31,601 bases of DNA. It comes from Bigelowiella natans CCMP2755 (taxonomy: Eukaryota > Cercozoa > Chlorarachniophyceae). The translations under genes were made by a program, and so were the position numbers. Below, piece after piece: positions 31,336 to 31,601 of the stretch. The DNA lies in the NCBI GenBank assembly GCA_000320545.1, contig ADNK01000808.1, positions 1-31,601 on the forward strand, read 5' to 3'. The number at the start of each line of letters is the position of its first letter. Positions within the stretch are counted from its first letter, which is position 1. Below the pieces are notes generated by a model. The model made no database searches. It worked only from the letters and a program-made list of their open reading frames with translations, and was not told the origin of the DNA.

Positions 31336-31392
31336 ACATGGATCACTCGCAGCGTCTGCCACGCCATATACCAATCTGTTAGGGTATGGTAC
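28170..31392 (-). CDS. GT61-family (EOGT-like) glycosyltransferase, multi-exon, 5' end beyond window
   Basis: Exons in order of reading: 31,392-31,338 (YHTLTDWYMAWQTLRVIH), 31,114-31,040 (VQVILLDNHSPGPLDSFW), 30,834-30,722, 30,623-30,499 (acidic), 30,383-30,328 (WNPPGYSNMLLGKNWN), 30,181-30,118, 29,766-29,634 (MKVLFISRRPYV, then GRQIDNEEEVIKAV), 29,375-29,322 (DVEVSVVDFAHMKLE), 29,178-29,139 (EQVHTAAASDIIIG), 28,890-28,835 (MHGAALAHSLWLP), 28,592-28,512 (KIARWAGIHYENW) and 28,310-28,170 to TAG. From 30,834 on, every GT-AG junction agrees in phase. The order matches GT61/DUF563 enzymes: FISRR, GRxINE, VDFA, DIIIGxHGAGLTH, then a Y-x-x-W region. EOGT members transfer GlcNAc to EGF domains in the ER lumen; the substrate here is unknown. 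A further exon near 31,200-31,250 is likely but unresolved. The usual HGAGLTH reads HGAALAH. Confidence 0.85.
28631..28669. repeat. (GGA)n microsatellite in GT61 intron
   Basis: On the gene strand this is (TCC)n, about 40-75 bases before the acceptor of the exon starting at 28,592, in the position of a polypyrimidine tract. Confidence 0.9.
28793..28828. repeat. (CA)n microsatellite at GT61 splice donor
   Basis: Read as (TG)n on the gene strand, starting within a dozen bases of the donor at 28,834. Confidence 0.9.
28910..28942. repeat. (TA)n microsatellite in GT61 intron
   Basis: About 16 TA units located 20-50 bases upstream of the acceptor of the exon starting at 28,890. Confidence 0.9.
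29257..29312. repeat. (TG)n microsatellite at GT61 splice donor
   Basis: Read as (CA)n on the gene strand, beginning 10 bases after the donor at 29,321. Degenerate TGTAAG units extend it. Confidence 0.9.
29558..29598. repeat. (TA)n microsatellite in GT61 intron
   Basis: About 20 TA units in the interior of the intron between 29,633 and 29,376. Confidence 0.9.
29788..29883. repeat. (GAT)n and (GTA)n microsatellites in GT61 intron
   Basis: GATGGT/GAT runs at 29,788-29,831 and a GTA run at 29,857-29,883. Read as pyrimidine-containing triplets in the 3' third of the intron that ends at 29,767. Confidence 0.9.
30394..30450. repeat. (AG)n plus G-run before a GT61 acceptor
   Basis: On the gene strand this is poly-C then (CT)n, ending 10 bases before the TAG acceptor at 30,384. 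It forms the polypyrimidine tract. Confidence 0.9.
30670..30713. repeat. (GTA)n(GTT)n microsatellite in GT61 intron
   Basis: Read as (AAC)n(TAC)n on the gene strand, starting a few bases after the donor at 30,721. Confidence 0.9.
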
Positions 31393-31566
31393 CTGAAGAA
31401 GAGAGAGGAGAGGGGAAGAAGAAGAAGAAGAAGAAGAAGAAGAAGAAGAAGATGATGATGATTGGGGGACGGTGATGATGATGACGATGATGATGATTGG
31501 GGAAGTAGTCATCATGGTTTTCGCACGCACACACACACACACACAAACGGTCTAACACATGCGCAA

Positions 31567-31601
<35 letters not shown>
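31263..31601. repeat. (GT)n, (AAG)n, (GAT)n, (CA)n and (AT)n microsatellites at the right edge
   Basis: (GT)n at 31,263-31,334 abuts the donor of the exon ending at 31,338. (AAG)n at about 31,411-31,452, read as (CTT)n, precedes the acceptor of the same exon. GAT, CA and AT runs follow to the window end. Confidence 0.9.

Noticed and set aside
1-31601. CRISPR arrays, tRNA or rRNA genes
   Set aside because: No regularly spaced direct repeats with unique spacers and no recognisable tRNA or rRNA sequence seen.

Overview
The window is nuclear DNA of a eukaryote. Genes are interrupted by GT-AG introns, proteins carry eukaryotic domains (class I sirtuin, HMG box, U-box, CCCH fingers, GT61 glycosyltransferase), and microsatellites are dense. 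It looks like a protist or alga, but nothing here fixes the lineage.

Layout. 1-2,049: a SIRT2-like sirtuin on the minus strand, cut by the left edge; seven exons can be read. 2,050-6,457: no gene I can support. 6,458-8,503: a single-exon HMG-box protein with a TRAF-type zinc finger. 9,961-10,681: a two-exon gene of unknown function, followed by a very small acidic ORF. 11,743-23,471: a nested mobile region. Two 3.7-kb arms in inverted orientation each carry a DDE_4 (PIF/Harbinger-like) transposase gene and a divergent SANT/Myb-like partner gene. They flank a 3.6-kb core with a second, diverged transposase/partner pair plus a small protein with a SUMO-interacting motif. The left arm also holds a 726-bp element with 91-bp terminal inverted repeats. 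24,908-27,016: a U-box protein with three Nab2-type CCCH fingers and a repeat coiled coil. 28,170-31,392 and beyond: a multi-exon GT61 (EOGT-like) glycosyltransferase on the minus strand, cut by the right edge.

The main observation concerns the mobile region. The right arm, the core and the right flank have almost no TpA dinucleotides: about 11 in 4.8 kb at 19,561-24,360, nearly all in CTA or TAG. Nearly every substitution between the arms is TpA on the left against CpA or TpG on the right. As a result the encoded proteins have almost no tyrosine (1 in about 1,480 residues), including at a family-conserved D-x-x-Y position, and one GT splice donor has become GC. This looks like a repeat-directed mutation process with polarity opposite to fungal RIP (TpA to TpG/CpA, i.e. 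A-to-G). The left arm appears to keep the more ancestral sequence but has a frameshifted transposase.

A second theme is that the long introns of the sirtuin and GT61 genes are largely made of microsatellites: (GT)n at or near donors, (TA)n inside, and pyrimidine dinucleotide or trinucleotide repeats before acceptors. Introns in and beside the mobile region are instead only 58-99 bp.
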